DNA of 64,000 nucleotides from JACPDH01 sp041671505 (lineage in GTDB: Bacteria > Acidobacteriota > Thermoanaerobaculia > Gp7-AA8), in the NCBI GenBank assembly GCA_041671505.1, contig JBAZBK010000003.1:248001-312000 (forward strand), given 5' to 3'. The stretch's first letter is position 1. Each line of letters begins with the position of its first letter. The translations under genes were made by a program, and so were the position numbers. The notes under the pieces were generated by a model. The model was not told the origin of the DNA. It worked only from the letters and a program-made list of their open reading frames with translations, and searched no databases. Below are positions 8,032 through 17,266 of the stretch, piece after piece.

Positions 8032-10719
8032 CTACTTCGACTCGAGCTTGAGAGGCCAGTTCTGGATGATCGCGAGCGGCTCGTTCGTCTTCGTGTCGGC
8101 TGCGACGGTCGCGAGAATCCGCTGATTGTCGGGTGCGAGGGTCCAGGTGAGGATGCGGTTGTTCCGGAACAGGAGCACAGGCGAGCCTGGGCTGAGGCTG
8201 TCTCCGGAGATCGTGATCGGAATCGAATAGATCCCGCCGTCGTCATGACTGCAGAGCAGCTCGCGCTCTCCCCATGCCGAGCCGAGCATCACGATGCCGG
8301 TGTTGCTGACCTGCCATCGCCCGCCTGGTCCGGGGAACAGCGACGCCCAGATTTCGATGCGACCTGACTCGTCGGAGAACCAGGCGATCCATTTGCCGTC
8401 CGCCGACCGGATGGAAAACATGTCGCTTTGCTTCTCACGCTCGAGAATCTGCCGCAGCGGCGCGTTTGGCGTTCTCGCGTCAATCGACACGAGATCCCAG
8501 TCTCCCGAGGGTCGCTGCTTCGACGCGAGGATCGCCGTGCCATCGGGGCTCCATCCGCTCGGCAGAACGGAGCCGTGTGCGCTCACGAGCGCGCGCGCCT
8601 CCTCCGTGCCGTCGGTTCCTCGAACCATGACGAACGAGTCGTTCGGATTCGTCGGGTTCTGTTCCTGGTAGGCGATCTCTTTGCCGTCGGGAGAAAAGAC
8701 GGGCGTGTTCTCCGACTTCGGCCCGAAGGTGAAGCGGCTCTGCGCATCGCGCGCCGTGTCGAAGAGCCAGATGTCGCGCATCCCCGTCGCTTCGTCCTCG
8801 ATCGACGCTGCGATCATCGTCCCGTCGGGAGAGATTGCAGGGCGACCGCGGAAGCGTCCCTCGCGCCCGATCCGGCCGAGCTCCTTCCCTCCACGGTCGA
8901 ACCAGGCGAGCTGCGAGTTCGGGTTTGCAATCCCCGGCTGATAGACCACGACGCCGTTGTCGGAGACGGAGAAGACGCCTCGGAAGTAGGGGACGGAGTA
9001 GCGGACCGACCCGGTCAGTGGCACCGGCCTGCCCGTCGTCTCGAGCGTGTCGGGATCGAACGGCTGCGCGACGAGGACGTTGTCGCGGACGTAGAGCAGG
9101 TGCCCCGATGCGTAGCTCGCGTTGGACCGCGCCTTGATGACGAGCGTCCGTTTCGCCGGCTCGTCGAGGGAGGCGGCGTAGATCGCGTTGAAGTCGGAGT
9201 AGCTGCCCAGCGTGTGCGTGCCCGCGAGGTAGAGGAAGTGCTTCCCGTCGGGAAGGAAGGTCGCCCAGCGATGCGTCGTCTCACCTTTTGCGACGTCGAT
9301 CGTCGTGATCTCTGCCGGAGCTCCTCCCGCGTCGCTGACGCGAGAGATCGGCTTGTTCCCTTCGGAGGAGAAGAGGATCACGCCGTCGCGGTTCCATGTG
9401 CCGGTGCGCCCGCTCGGGGCACTGCAGATGACGAAGGGAGCGGAGCCGGAGACGTCGATCTTCTTGAGCTTGGCGTCGGCGAAAAATGCGATGAAACGGC
9501 CGTCGGGTGACCAGAACGGGAAGCGCGCTCCCTCCGTGCCGGAGAGCCGCCGCGCCTCGGGTGAGTCGAGCGACTCGATCCAGAGAGCTCGCTGGCCGCT
9601 CTCCTCGCGCGCGGTCAGGGCGATCTGGCGTCCGTCGGGTGAGATGGCGAGCGAGCCGACGTGTCCTTCGCTGAAGTCGAGCTCCGTGCCGGCGGGCGGG
9701 AGCATGCGCGAATAGGTGAGCTTCGGCGACTCGCCCGGCCGCGACTTCACGAGCGCGAGCGCGAGCAGCGCGATGGCGGCCATCGCCACGGCCGCGCTCG
9801 CGACGCGGAACTTGTCGCCGCGCTTGCGCGACGTTGCCGACACGGCCGTCTCCCGCGATCCCGACTCGCTGATCCACTCCAGCTGGCTCGCGACGTCGTG
9901 CGCGCTCTGCCAGCGGTCGTCGGGATGCTTTTCGAGGCAGCGGCGCACGACGTTGTCGAGCGCGGGGGGCGTGACCGGCACGAGGCTCGAGATCTCGCGC
10001 ACGGGCGACGCCATGATCGCGGCGATGAGGCTCGCCTTCGAGGCGCCGACGAAAGCGCGCTGGCCCGTCGCCATCTCGAAGAGCACGGCGCCTAACGCAA
10101 AGATGTCGGTTCGCGCGTCCGGCTCCCCCCCTTCGAGCTGTTCGGGCGCCATGTACTGGAACGTGCCGACGATCGTCCCTTCGGCCGTGAGCGACTGCTC
10201 CTTCGTGATCTCGCGCGAGTCGCTGCTCAGAAGAGGCGAGCCGGACGCGAGGTAGGCGAGACCGAAATCGACCAGCTTCGCCCCCGTCCGCGTGAGCATG
10301 ATGTTCGCCGGCTTGAGGTCGCGATGAATGATCCCCTGGCGGTGCGCCTTGTCGAGAGCGCTCGCGATCTGCCCGCCGAGCTTGAGGACCTGGCTTGGCG
10401 GCAGCGGTCCCTTCTTCAGCCGCTGTGCGAGCGACTCGCCCTCGATCAGCTCCATGACGATGTAGCGCGTCGCCCCTTCGACGCCGACGTCGTGAAGCGT
10501 GCAGATGTTCGGATGGTTCAGGCTCGAGACGGCGCGCGCCTCGCGGTCGAATCGCGCCAGAAACCTCTCGTTCGACGCGAGCTCGGCGGGGAGGATCTTG
10601 ATCGCAACCTCGCGCGCGAGCCGCGTGTCGCGCGCGCGCCATACCTCGCCCCACCCGCCCGCACCCAGCGGAGAGATCACCTCGTAGGGACCAAGCCTCG
10701 AACCGGGGCCGACCTGCAT
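8032..10719 (-). CDS. Receptor Ser/Thr kinase with WD40/TolB-like beta-propeller
   Basis: The 895-residue product comprises a kinase domain (residues about 12-285; Lys41, HRDLKPAN 132-139, DFG 151-153, QYMAPEQ), a membrane span near 305-325 and a large extracytoplasmic WD40-like/TolB propeller. The propeller is recognisable from recurring SPDG motifs (ISPDGRQIAL, WSPDGRFIAF, FSPDGKEIAY, WSPDGTAILA). This architecture is common in Acidobacteriota. The frame extends 34 codons upstream, but that extension is encoded by GGCGAGA/GGCCAAA repeats, so I placed the start at the ATG before QVGPGSRLG. No clear Shine-Dalgarno is present. Confidence 0.9.
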   Translation of the reverse strand: MQVGPGSRLGPYEVISPLGAGGWGEVWRARDTRLAREVAIKILPAELASNERFLARFDREARAVSSLNHPNICTLHDVGVEGATRYIVMELIEGESLAQRLKKGPLPPSQVLKLGGQIASALDKAHRQGIIHRDLKPANIMLTRTGAKLVDFGLAYLASGSPLLSSDSREITKEQSLTAEGTIVGTFQYMAPEQLEGGEPDARTDIFALGAVLFEMATGQRAFVGASKASLIAAIMASPVREISSLVPVTPPALDNVVRRCLEKHPDDRWQSAHDVASQLEWISESGSRETAVSATSRKRGDKFRVASAAVAMAAIALLALALVKSRPGESPKLTYSRMLPPAGTELDFSEGHVGSLAISPDGRQIALTAREESGQRALWIESLDSPEARRLSGTEGARFPFWSPDGRFIAFFADAKLKKIDVSGSAPFVICSAPSGRTGTWNRDGVILFSSEGNKPISRVSDAGGAPAEITTIDVAKGETTHRWATFLPDGKHFLYLAGTHTLGSYSDFNAIYAASLDEPAKRTLVIKARSNASYASGHLLYVRDNVLVAQPFDPDTLETTGRPVPLTGSVRYSVPYFRGVFSVSDNGVVVYQPGIANPNSQLAWFDRGGKELGRIGREGRFRGRPAISPDGTMIAASIEDEATGMRDIWLFDTARDAQSRFTFGPKSENTPVFSPDGKEIAYQEQNPTNPNDSFVMVRGTDGTEEARALVSAHGSVLPSGWSPDGTAILASKQRPSGDWDLVSIDARTPNAPLRQILEREKQSDMFSIRSADGKWIAWFSDESGRIEIWASLFPGPGGRWQVSNTGIVMLGSAWGERELLCSHDDGGIYSIPITISGDSLSPGSPVLLFRNNRILTWTLAPDNQRILATVAADTKTNEPLAIIQNWPLKLESK

Positions 10720-10736
10720 TTCGAGGGAGTATACGT

Positions 10737-10972
10737 GAAGAGGCGAGAGGCGAAAGACGAGAGGCGACGAGTAGGCTGGAGGCAGGCCAAAGGCCAGAGG
10801 CAGAGGCAGGCCAGAGGCCACTGGCCACAGGCCAGAGCAGGCAACGACGGCTCAAACAGGCGATCGCTCGGCGCAGGAGTTCGACGAGAGAAAAGCCTGG
10901 CCTGGTCTGCTCTGGCCTATGGCCTCTGGTCTGCTCGTCGCCTCTCGCCTTTCGCCTCTCGCCTGCCCTACA
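10737..10972. repeat. Two-armed 7-nt-period repeat spacer
   Basis: The whole spacer between the symporter stop and the kinase start is one imperfect inverted structure. The left arm (10737-10842) runs GGCGAGA words then GGCCAAA/GGCCAGA words. The right arm (10897-10970) runs the complements in the opposite order (TGGCCTA/TGGCCTC, then TCGCCTC/TCGCCTT). About 55 bases of unique sequence separate them. The right arm abuts the symporter stop codon. Confidence 0.85.
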
Positions 10973-12317
10973 GGTCTACCGCCGGCTCGACGTTTTGCGG
11001 GACTTTCAGCAGTTCGTAGCCTTCGGAGCGTGCGACGTAGGTCGCGACGGTCAGGTCGCCGGTGACGTTGAGGGTCGTGCGGCACATGTCGAGGAGACGG
11101 TCGACGCCGAGGATGATCGCGATCAGCTCGGGGTTGATGCCGACGGTCGAGAGGACGACGACGACGAAGGGGATCGAACCGGAGGGAACGCCCGCCGTGC
11201 CGACGCCGCCGAGGATCGCCATGTAGAGGACGGTCAGCTGCTGCGCGATCGTCAGGTCGACGCCGGCGAGTTGCGCGAGGAAGAGCACGGTCACGCCCTC
11301 GAAGAGAGCGGTCCCGTTCTGGTTGGCGGTCGCGCCGATCGTGAGCACGAAGCTGTTGATCTCGCGCGGAACACCGAGGTTTTCCTCCGAGACCTTCATC
11401 GCGGTCGGCAGCGTCGCGTTCGACGACGAGGTCGAGAACGCGGTGACGATGACCGTCTCGATTCGCTTGAAGAACTCGAGCGGGTTGATGCGCGAGAATA
11501 TCCACACGGCGAGCGAATAGATTACGAACATGTGGATGCCGAGCCCGAGCAGCACGGTTCCGACATACCAGCCGAGGCTCGTCAGCAGCCCGAAACCGAA
11601 TTTCGCCGTCATGTTGAAGAGAAGGCAGAAGACGGCGTAGGGAGCGAGGCGCATGACGATCTGGATGCACTTCGCGATCGTGTCGAAGACGCCGTCGAGC
11701 AGGTCGATGACCGGCTTCGCCTTCTCCGGCGGAATCATCGTCAACGCGACGCCGAAGAAGAGGGCAAAGAACATCACGCCGAGCATGTCGGGCGTATCTT
11801 TCGACGCAGCCGCCAGCGGGTTCGTCGGCACCAGCGTCTTGACCGCCTTCATCACTCCCGACTCGCCCGTGCTCTTTGCCGTGTCGAGCGACGACGTGAC
11901 CTTCGATGCTGCTTCCTTGCCGTACTTTTCCTGCAGCTTGGCGCTCACTGCCGGATCGATGCGTTTCCCCGGCTTGATCACGTTCGAGACGGTGAGGCCG
12001 ATGACGACCGAGATCGCCGAGATGACGACGGTGTAGGCGAGGCATTTCACGCCGACGCGGCCGATCTTCCGGATGTCGCCGAGCCCCGCAACGCCGACGA
12101 CGAGCGAGGAGAAGACGAGGGGGACGACGAGCAGGAGTAGGAGACGGAGGAAGAGCGTGCCGATCGGCTCGGCGACCCAGGAGGTGAAGCCCTTGAGCGC
12201 GGCGGAGTCTTCACCGAGGATCGCGTTCGCCCCGCCGCCGATCGCCGCGCCCGCGACGAGGCCGATGAGGATCCGAGTGTGAAGCGGCATCGCGCGACGT
12301 TCGGCTGGTGCGTTCAT
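10968..12317 (-). CDS. Dicarboxylate/amino acid:cation symporter (DAACS family)
   Basis: The 449-residue membrane protein has the signature elements of GltP/DctA transporters: RILIGLVAGAAIGG at the N-terminus, the serine-rich SSSNATLP hairpin loop, NQNGTALFEGV (the NMDGT-like TM7 motif in variant form), GTAGVPSG and a late DRLLDMCRTTLNVTGD. These are the sodium/substrate-binding parts of the Glt fold, so it should import glutamate, aspartate or C4-dicarboxylates. The chosen ATG (NAPAERRAMP) avoids 28 codons that would come from an intergenic hairpin; no strong Shine-Dalgarno is visible. Confidence 0.9.
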   Translation of the reverse strand: MNAPAERRAMPLHTRILIGLVAGAAIGGGANAILGEDSAALKGFTSWVAEPIGTLFLRLLLLLVVPLVFSSLVVGVAGLGDIRKIGRVGVKCLAYTVVISAISVVIGLTVSNVIKPGKRIDPAVSAKLQEKYGKEAASKVTSSLDTAKSTGESGVMKAVKTLVPTNPLAAASKDTPDMLGVMFFALFFGVALTMIPPEKAKPVIDLLDGVFDTIAKCIQIVMRLAPYAVFCLLFNMTAKFGFGLLTSLGWYVGTVLLGLGIHMFVIYSLAVWIFSRINPLEFFKRIETVIVTAFSTSSSNATLPTAMKVSEENLGVPREINSFVLTIGATANQNGTALFEGVTVLFLAQLAGVDLTIAQQLTVLYMAILGGVGTAGVPSGSIPFVVVVLSTVGINPELIAIILGVDRLLDMCRTTLNVTGDLTVATYVARSEGYELLKVPQNVEPAVDL

Positions 12318-12338
12318 CGGGTGTAGAGAGTAACGCAA

Positions 12339-12387
12339 AACAGAACCGCCGGCTGGGAGCCGGCGGTCCAGCCGGCAGGGTGCCGGC
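12339..12387 (-). terminator. Probable Rho-independent terminator of the OPT gene
   Basis: On the minus strand a perfect 9-bp stem with a 3-nt loop (CCGCCGGCT-CCC-AGCCGGCGG, 12346-12366) is followed by TTCTGTTTT. A second GCCGGC repeat pair lies just upstream (12371-12387). It sits between the OPT stop and the symporter start, so it should separate the two transcripts. Confidence 0.6.
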
Positions 12388-12410
12388 GCTCCTGTATTCA
12401 CTTCAGCGAA

Positions 12411-14714
12411 TCATTCCTCTTTCTTCGACGCGAGGATCACCTCTCGACCCGTCAGGTAGAGCAGGAGCGTGATGATGATGAATGGGATCATCGAAAGCAT
12501 GTCGGCGTTCGGGCCGCTGAAGAACGGATTGTGCGCGCGCGCCCAGTCGGTGAGGCGGGCGTCAAACTGGGGCGTGAGCCCCGCGGTCGAGGCGATGATG
12601 ATGCCGGCGATCGCGCCGCCCGCGATGTAGCCCGACGCCATGAGCACGCCAGGGCTCTTGTCGCCTTCGGCCTGCAGCTCTTCCTCGGTCAGGTTCGCGT
12701 GCTCGGGCTTCTTCGACAGCCAGCGGTCGACGCCCCAGCGGACGAGGCCGCCGACGAGAATCGGGGTCGACGACGAGAGTGGCAGGTAGACGCCGACGGC
12801 GAACGCGAGTGACGGGATGCCCGACATCTCTAGCACCACCGCGATCATCACACCGAGCAGCACGAGCCCCCACGGCAGCTGCCGGTTGAGGATGCCCTTG
12901 ATGATGTACGACATCAGCGTCGCCTTCGGCGCGTCGAACTTCGACACCGTGGTGCCGTCGGGGCGCGTCGTGTGTGAGCCGTTGATCCCCGGATCGACGA
13001 GCCAGACCGGATCGCCCTGGTCGTTGACGAGATACTTGCCGGTGAGTCCCCTCACGTCGTCCTGGTACTGGTAGACCCAGTACTCCTTCGAGTCGCCCGA
13101 AGCCTGCACGCCCTGCAGCTTCTCCTTCCGCTCGAGCTTCGAGACGTCGGCGTGGATGCCGATGTCGGGCTTGACCGGGACGTAGACCGTCGCGGCGTCG
13201 TTGAGCTTCAGAAGGATCGGGCCGAGCATGATCGCCGATGCGAGCGAGCCGATCAGGATCGCGATCTGCTGGTAGCGCGGCGTGGCGCCAACGAGGAAGC
13301 CGGTCTTGAGGCTCTGCGACACCGTGCCGCCGTTCGATGAGGCGATGCAGACGATCGCGCCGATCGACAACGCGGAGACGTAATACGCGCTGCCGGTCCA
13401 GCCGAGGATGACGAAGACGATGCAGGTGAAGAGCAGCGTGGCGACCGTCATTCCCGAGATCGGGTTTGACGACGAGCCGATCTCGCCCGTGAGGCGCGAG
13501 GAGACGGTGACGAAGAGGAAGCCGAAGACGACGACCAGAATTGCGGATCCGACGCGCGCGGCGATGCCGGAGGTTCCGGCATAGAGCGGCGTCGCGAGCG
13601 CGATGGCCGCGGCGAGAAGAATGCAGCCGATAAGGACGACCTTCATCGACATGTCGTTGTCGGTGCGCGACTTGACGACCACTTCGCCCTTCGTCCCCTT
13701 GAAGTCCTTGAGCCCTTCCATCAATCCGTGCCAGATCGTCGGGAGCGAACGGAAGACGCTGATGATTCCGCCCGCCGCAACTGCGCCCGCGCCGATGTAG
13801 AGGACGTACGCGCTTCGGATCTCGTGCGGCCCCATCTGCGAGATCGGCGTGAGGCCCGGGGGGATGATCGTCGAGTGGCCTTCGCCGAAGTAGGCGATCA
13901 TCGGGATCAGGACGAGATAGGCGAGCACGCCCCCTGCGCACATGACCGCCGAGATGCGGGGCCCGATGATGTAGCCGACGCCGAGAAGAGCGGGGGAGAT
14001 CTCAGCCCCGACCGATGCTGCCTTGAACGGTGCCCCGAAGACCTTCTCGGGAATGTCCCGCCAGCCTTTGAAGGCGACCATTGCCGACTGGTAGAGAAGG
14101 CCGATGCCGAAGCCGGCGAAGATCGTCTTCGCGCCGAGCGCCGCCTTCCCCTTGCCATTGACGAAGATCGCCTTCTCCGTTTCGGAGGCGTTGTCGCGCG
14201 ACTCCTGCGACGCTCCCGCCTTGAGCACCTCGGCGCACGCCGTTCCTTCGGGATACTTGAGGAGCCCGTGCTGCTGCACGATCAGCGCGCGCCGCAGCGG
14301 GATCATCATCAGGATGCCGAGCAGTCCGCCGAGTACCGCGACGAGAGTGACGCGCATGAACTCGAGGTCGAACCCGAGGATCAGGATCGCCGGCATCGTG
14401 ACGCCGACGCCGAAGGCGATCGACTCGCCCGCCGACCCGGCCGTCTGCACGATGTTGTTCTCGAGGATCGTCGCGTCTCGTCCCCCGAGCTTGTGGAGGA
14501 TCTTGAAGAGTGTGATCGAGATGACGCCGACCGGGATCGACGCGCTCACCGTGAGGCCGACCTTGAGCACAAGGTAGAGCGACGAGGCGCCGAAGATCAT
14601 GCCGAGAACCGTGCCGACGATGATCGGCAGCATGGTGAACTCCGCGATGTTCTTGTCTGCCGGGATGTATGGCTCGAATCCGTGCAGCTTCGAGTTCGGT
14701 TCGATCGCGCTCAT
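12411..14714 (-). CDS. OPT family oligopeptide transporter
   Basis: The 767-residue polytopic protein matches bacterial OPT transporters in length and order: an N-terminal FEPYIPADKNIAEFT leading into the first hydrophobic hairpin (LGMIFGASSLYLVLKVGLTVSASIP), a conserved TAGSAGESIAFG, a KYPEGTACAEVL motif and NGGTVSQSLKTGFLVGATP. A hydrophilic periplasmic-type insert near residues 530-600 interrupts the membrane segments. An AGGAGG lies 5 bases before the ATG. It should import small peptides or related metal chelates by proton coupling. Confidence 0.93.
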   Translation of the reverse strand: MSAIEPNSKLHGFEPYIPADKNIAEFTMLPIIVGTVLGMIFGASSLYLVLKVGLTVSASIPVGVISITLFKILHKLGGRDATILENNIVQTAGSAGESIAFGVGVTMPAILILGFDLEFMRVTLVAVLGGLLGILMMIPLRRALIVQQHGLLKYPEGTACAEVLKAGASQESRDNASETEKAIFVNGKGKAALGAKTIFAGFGIGLLYQSAMVAFKGWRDIPEKVFGAPFKAASVGAEISPALLGVGYIIGPRISAVMCAGGVLAYLVLIPMIAYFGEGHSTIIPPGLTPISQMGPHEIRSAYVLYIGAGAVAAGGIISVFRSLPTIWHGLMEGLKDFKGTKGEVVVKSRTDNDMSMKVVLIGCILLAAAIALATPLYAGTSGIAARVGSAILVVVFGFLFVTVSSRLTGEIGSSSNPISGMTVATLLFTCIVFVILGWTGSAYYVSALSIGAIVCIASSNGGTVSQSLKTGFLVGATPRYQQIAILIGSLASAIMLGPILLKLNDAATVYVPVKPDIGIHADVSKLERKEKLQGVQASGDSKEYWVYQYQDDVRGLTGKYLVNDQGDPVWLVDPGINGSHTTRPDGTTVSKFDAPKATLMSYIIKGILNRQLPWGLVLLGVMIAVVLEMSGIPSLAFAVGVYLPLSSSTPILVGGLVRWGVDRWLSKKPEHANLTEEELQAEGDKSPGVLMASGYIAGGAIAGIIIASTAGLTPQFDARLTDWARAHNPFFSGPNADMLSMIPFIIITLLLYLTGREVILASKKEE

Positions 14715-14738
14715 CTAGCCTCCTGAAACGCACTGCCC

Positions 14739-14822
14739 TGTAGCGAAGGCCTCCGGCCTTCGCCCGGGTTCCAAGTCACAGCGGTATCCGCAATTGGGGC
14801 GAGGCGGGACGCCTCGCCTACG
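14739..14822. repeat. REPIN-like inverted doublet 1 of the TerC-OPT spacer
   Basis: A unit reading TGTAGCGAAGGCCTCCGG (14739 onward) is followed about 30 bases later by its inverted relative GGCGAGGCGGGACGCCTCG...CTAC. Both are self-complementary hairpins ending in a TGTAGC/GCTAC-type boundary. Paired inverted REPs of this kind are normally spread by RAYT transposases, none of which is in this window. Confidence 0.75.
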
Positions 14823-14871
14823 ATGAGTATCGGATTGTAGGGGAGGTTGGGGTGGGAGCGAAACGGTAACG

Positions 14872-14957
14872 TTGTAGCAAAGGCCTCCGGCCTTTGCTGC
14901 CGCAGTGCGATTCGCGAATCCTGACCTTGCAGGCGAAGGCGGGACGCCTTCGCTACG
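14872..14957. repeat. REPIN-like inverted doublet 2 of the TerC-OPT spacer
   Basis: The arrangement of the preceding doublet is repeated 50 bases later: TTGTAGCAAAGGCCTCCGG then AGGCGAAGGCGGGACGCC...CTACG. Together the two doublets account for most of the 267-base spacer between the TerC stop and the OPT start. Confidence 0.75.
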
Positions 14958-14981
14958 AGAACGGCGTCGTTGCGAGAACCT

Positions 14982-16049
14982 CTACTTCGGCTCGACCTTG
15001 TGATGCGCCACCTTTTCCGGGGTGGTGATGTCGAGCGCCGACTCGCCTTCGGCAAGCTCGCGCTGCGACTTCGGGAGGTGGACCTCCTCCGTCGATGCTT
15101 TCGGAAACGCGAGAGACGCAAGCACCGATCCAGTGATCACGAGGGCCACGACGACCAGCGAGACGAAGATCGGGATCTCGAAGTAACCCGAGATCAGCAT
15201 CTTCACGCCGATGAAGAAGAGGACGAACGAGAGGCCGATCTTCAGCAGGTGGAACTTGTCGATGATTCCCGCCAGGAAGAAGTACATCGAGCGCAGCCCG
15301 AGGATCGCGAAGATGTTCGACGTGTAGACGATGAACGGGTCGAGCGTCACGCCAAAGATCGCCGGGATCGAGTCAAGCGCGAAGACGACGTCGGTCGTCT
15401 CGATCACGACGAGGACGATGAACAGCGGCGTCGCAGCCCAGGCGAATTTCGTGAGGCTCGCCTTCTCGTCTTCGGGAAACTCCGCTGCGATCGTCGACGA
15501 ATGAACGAAGAAGTGGTCCTCGTGAAACTTGTTCGTCACCGGCAGGAAGCGCTGGATCACCTTGATGAAGGGGTTTCCCTCCGGGTGGATGTCCTCGTCG
15601 GTGTGGAACGCCATCTTGATTCCGGTGTAAACGAGGAACGCGCCGAAGATGTAGATCACCCAGTGGAATCGCTGGATCAGCATCGTGCCCGCGATGATCA
15701 TCGTCGCGCGCAGGATGAGCGCGCCGAGGATGCCCCAGAAGAGGACCCGGTGCTGCATGTCCTTCGGGACGCGGAAGTACGACAGCACCACGACGAAGAC
15801 GAAGATGTTGTCGACCGAGAGCGCCAGCTCGATCAGGTAGCCGGTGAAGAACTCGAGCGACGGCTGCGGCCCTCGCATGAAGTGCATGCCGGTGCCGAAC
15901 ATGATCGCGAGCGTCGCCCAGACGGCGCACCAGATCCCCGCCTCCTTCACCGACACGGCGTGCGCCTTGCGGTGGAAGAGCCCGAGGTCGAGCGCGAGCA
16001 GGCAGAGGATGAAGAGGGTGAAGCCGATCCAGGGGAGGAGTGCAGTCAT
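14982..16049 (-). CDS. TerC/Alx family integral membrane protein
   Basis: The 355-residue protein has seven or more membrane helices and the TerC family hallmarks: ELALSVDNIFVF, FWGILGALILRA, ETTDVVFALDSIPAIFGVT and GLRSMYFFL. The acidic residues inside these helices are the presumed divalent-metal (manganese) binding sites, so a role in metal export or in loading secreted metalloproteins is likely. A charged cytoplasmic tail of about 40 residues ends the protein. Its start overlaps the DedA stop by an ATGA, so the two are translationally coupled. Confidence 0.92.
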   Translation of the reverse strand: MTALLPWIGFTLFILCLLALDLGLFHRKAHAVSVKEAGIWCAVWATLAIMFGTGMHFMRGPQPSLEFFTGYLIELALSVDNIFVFVVVLSYFRVPKDMQHRVLFWGILGALILRATMIIAGTMLIQRFHWVIYIFGAFLVYTGIKMAFHTDEDIHPEGNPFIKVIQRFLPVTNKFHEDHFFVHSSTIAAEFPEDEKASLTKFAWAATPLFIVLVVIETTDVVFALDSIPAIFGVTLDPFIVYTSNIFAILGLRSMYFFLAGIIDKFHLLKIGLSFVLFFIGVKMLISGYFEIPIFVSLVVVALVITGSVLASLAFPKASTEEVHLPKSQRELAEGESALDITTPEKVAHHKVEPK

Positions 16050-17176
16050 GGCGTGGTGGCTCCGGTTGCTGCGGCGAGCGGCTCCGCGACCATCGCGATG
16101 CGGAAGCGGTCGCGCTGCGCATCGTGAATCCGGGCGACGATCAGCCGGCCGTCGTGGTAGAGCCAGACGGCCGCGTGCGTCGCGCCGAGATGCGCGGTGA
16201 CCTCGTGATCCGGGGTGCTGATCACGGTTTCAGGTTCGTGGAACTGGTCGGCGATCGAAGCTACCGCGATCTGGAACTTCTCCTCGAAGTCGAGCATCGC
16301 GTAGTCGTACGCGGCGTCGGTGAGTAGATGCCGGTCCGCGGAAACTGCAGCGGTCAGCTCGATGCGGGGAATCTGCTCACCGTCCTTCGCGGAACGGTAT
16401 TCGAATGCTGCCGGGTCGGGGATCACCCTCTCGGCGCGATCCTCCGCGGGGTGCCGTAGATCTTCGAGCGTCGCGTCGACCGGGGCGCTCCAGTTCACTT
16501 CGCGGAGCCGGGCGGCGAGGTGCCGCACGTCGGAGAGAAACAGGTCGCGGAGGCGCAGCTTTTCTTTCCGTTCCTTCCAGCTGTGCAGCACGGCAGGGAC
16601 GAACGAAATCGCGATGACCGAGAGAATGACGACTTCGATGTGCTTGTCGATGTTCGGGATCATCCGGCCAAGGACGAAGCCGGTCAGTGTCATCGACAAT
16701 ACCCAGCCGATGCCTCCGACGATGTTGAAGACGGCAAACCGCCGGTACTGCATCCCGGCGACTCCGGCGACGACCGGGGCGAACGTCCGGATCATCGGCA
16801 CGAAGCGGGCGATGATGATCGTCTTGCCGCCGTGCTTCTCGTAGAAGAGCCGGGTCTTGATCAGATGCGACCGGCGGAAGAACTTCGAGTCCTGGCGCCG
16901 GTAGAGCGCCGGTCCCATCCGGCGGCCGATCAGGTAGCCGGTCGCATCGCCGGTGATCGCCGCGAGCATCAGGAGCGCATTCAGCATCACGATGTCGAGG
17001 TCGCCCTTCGCCGCGAAGAGGCCCGCGGTGACGAGCAGGGAGTCGCCCGGCAGGAAGAAGCCGAACATCAGCCCCGTCTCGGTGAATACGATCGCGAAGA
17101 GGCCGACGTAGCCTCCCCACCGGATCAACTGCTGCGGATCGGTCAGAAGTGAAAGGAGTTCTCGGATTTCTTGCAT
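16046..17176 (-). CDS. DedA family membrane protein with C-terminal extension
   Basis: The first 215 residues are a typical DedA/VTT protein (ETGLMFGFFLPGDSLLVTAG, GDATGYLIGRRMG, FYEKHGGKTIIIARFVPMIRTFAPVVAGVAGM, FNIVGGIGWV), the family of polyprenyl-phosphate or phospholipid flippases. About 160 further residues form a soluble region (AYDYAMLDFEEKFQIAVASIADQFHEPETVIS onward, ending in TATP-like residues) not seen in ordinary DedA proteins and which I do not recognise. I chose the ATG before QEIRELLS from alignment to the family; no Shine-Dalgarno is evident. It overlaps terC by 4 bases. Confidence 0.87.
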   Translation of the reverse strand: MQEIRELLSLLTDPQQLIRWGGYVGLFAIVFTETGLMFGFFLPGDSLLVTAGLFAAKGDLDIVMLNALLMLAAITGDATGYLIGRRMGPALYRRQDSKFFRRSHLIKTRLFYEKHGGKTIIIARFVPMIRTFAPVVAGVAGMQYRRFAVFNIVGGIGWVLSMTLTGFVLGRMIPNIDKHIEVVILSVIAISFVPAVLHSWKERKEKLRLRDLFLSDVRHLAARLREVNWSAPVDATLEDLRHPAEDRAERVIPDPAAFEYRSAKDGEQIPRIELTAAVSADRHLLTDAAYDYAMLDFEEKFQIAVASIADQFHEPETVISTPDHEVTAHLGATHAAVWLYHDGRLIVARIHDAQRDRFRIAMVAEPLAAATGATTP

Positions 17177-17266
17177 GGGCGGGGCGCAGTGGCCGGGGTG
17201 AACTTTACTCGACCTGCCCCGAGAAGCGAATGGCGGCGGAGATTCTTCCCCAGAGGGCCATGTACG

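Noticed and set aside
10720..10821. 34-codon N-terminal extension of the WD40 kinase
   Set aside because: It is encoded entirely by GGCGAGA/GGCCAAA repeats and the family starts at the later ATG.
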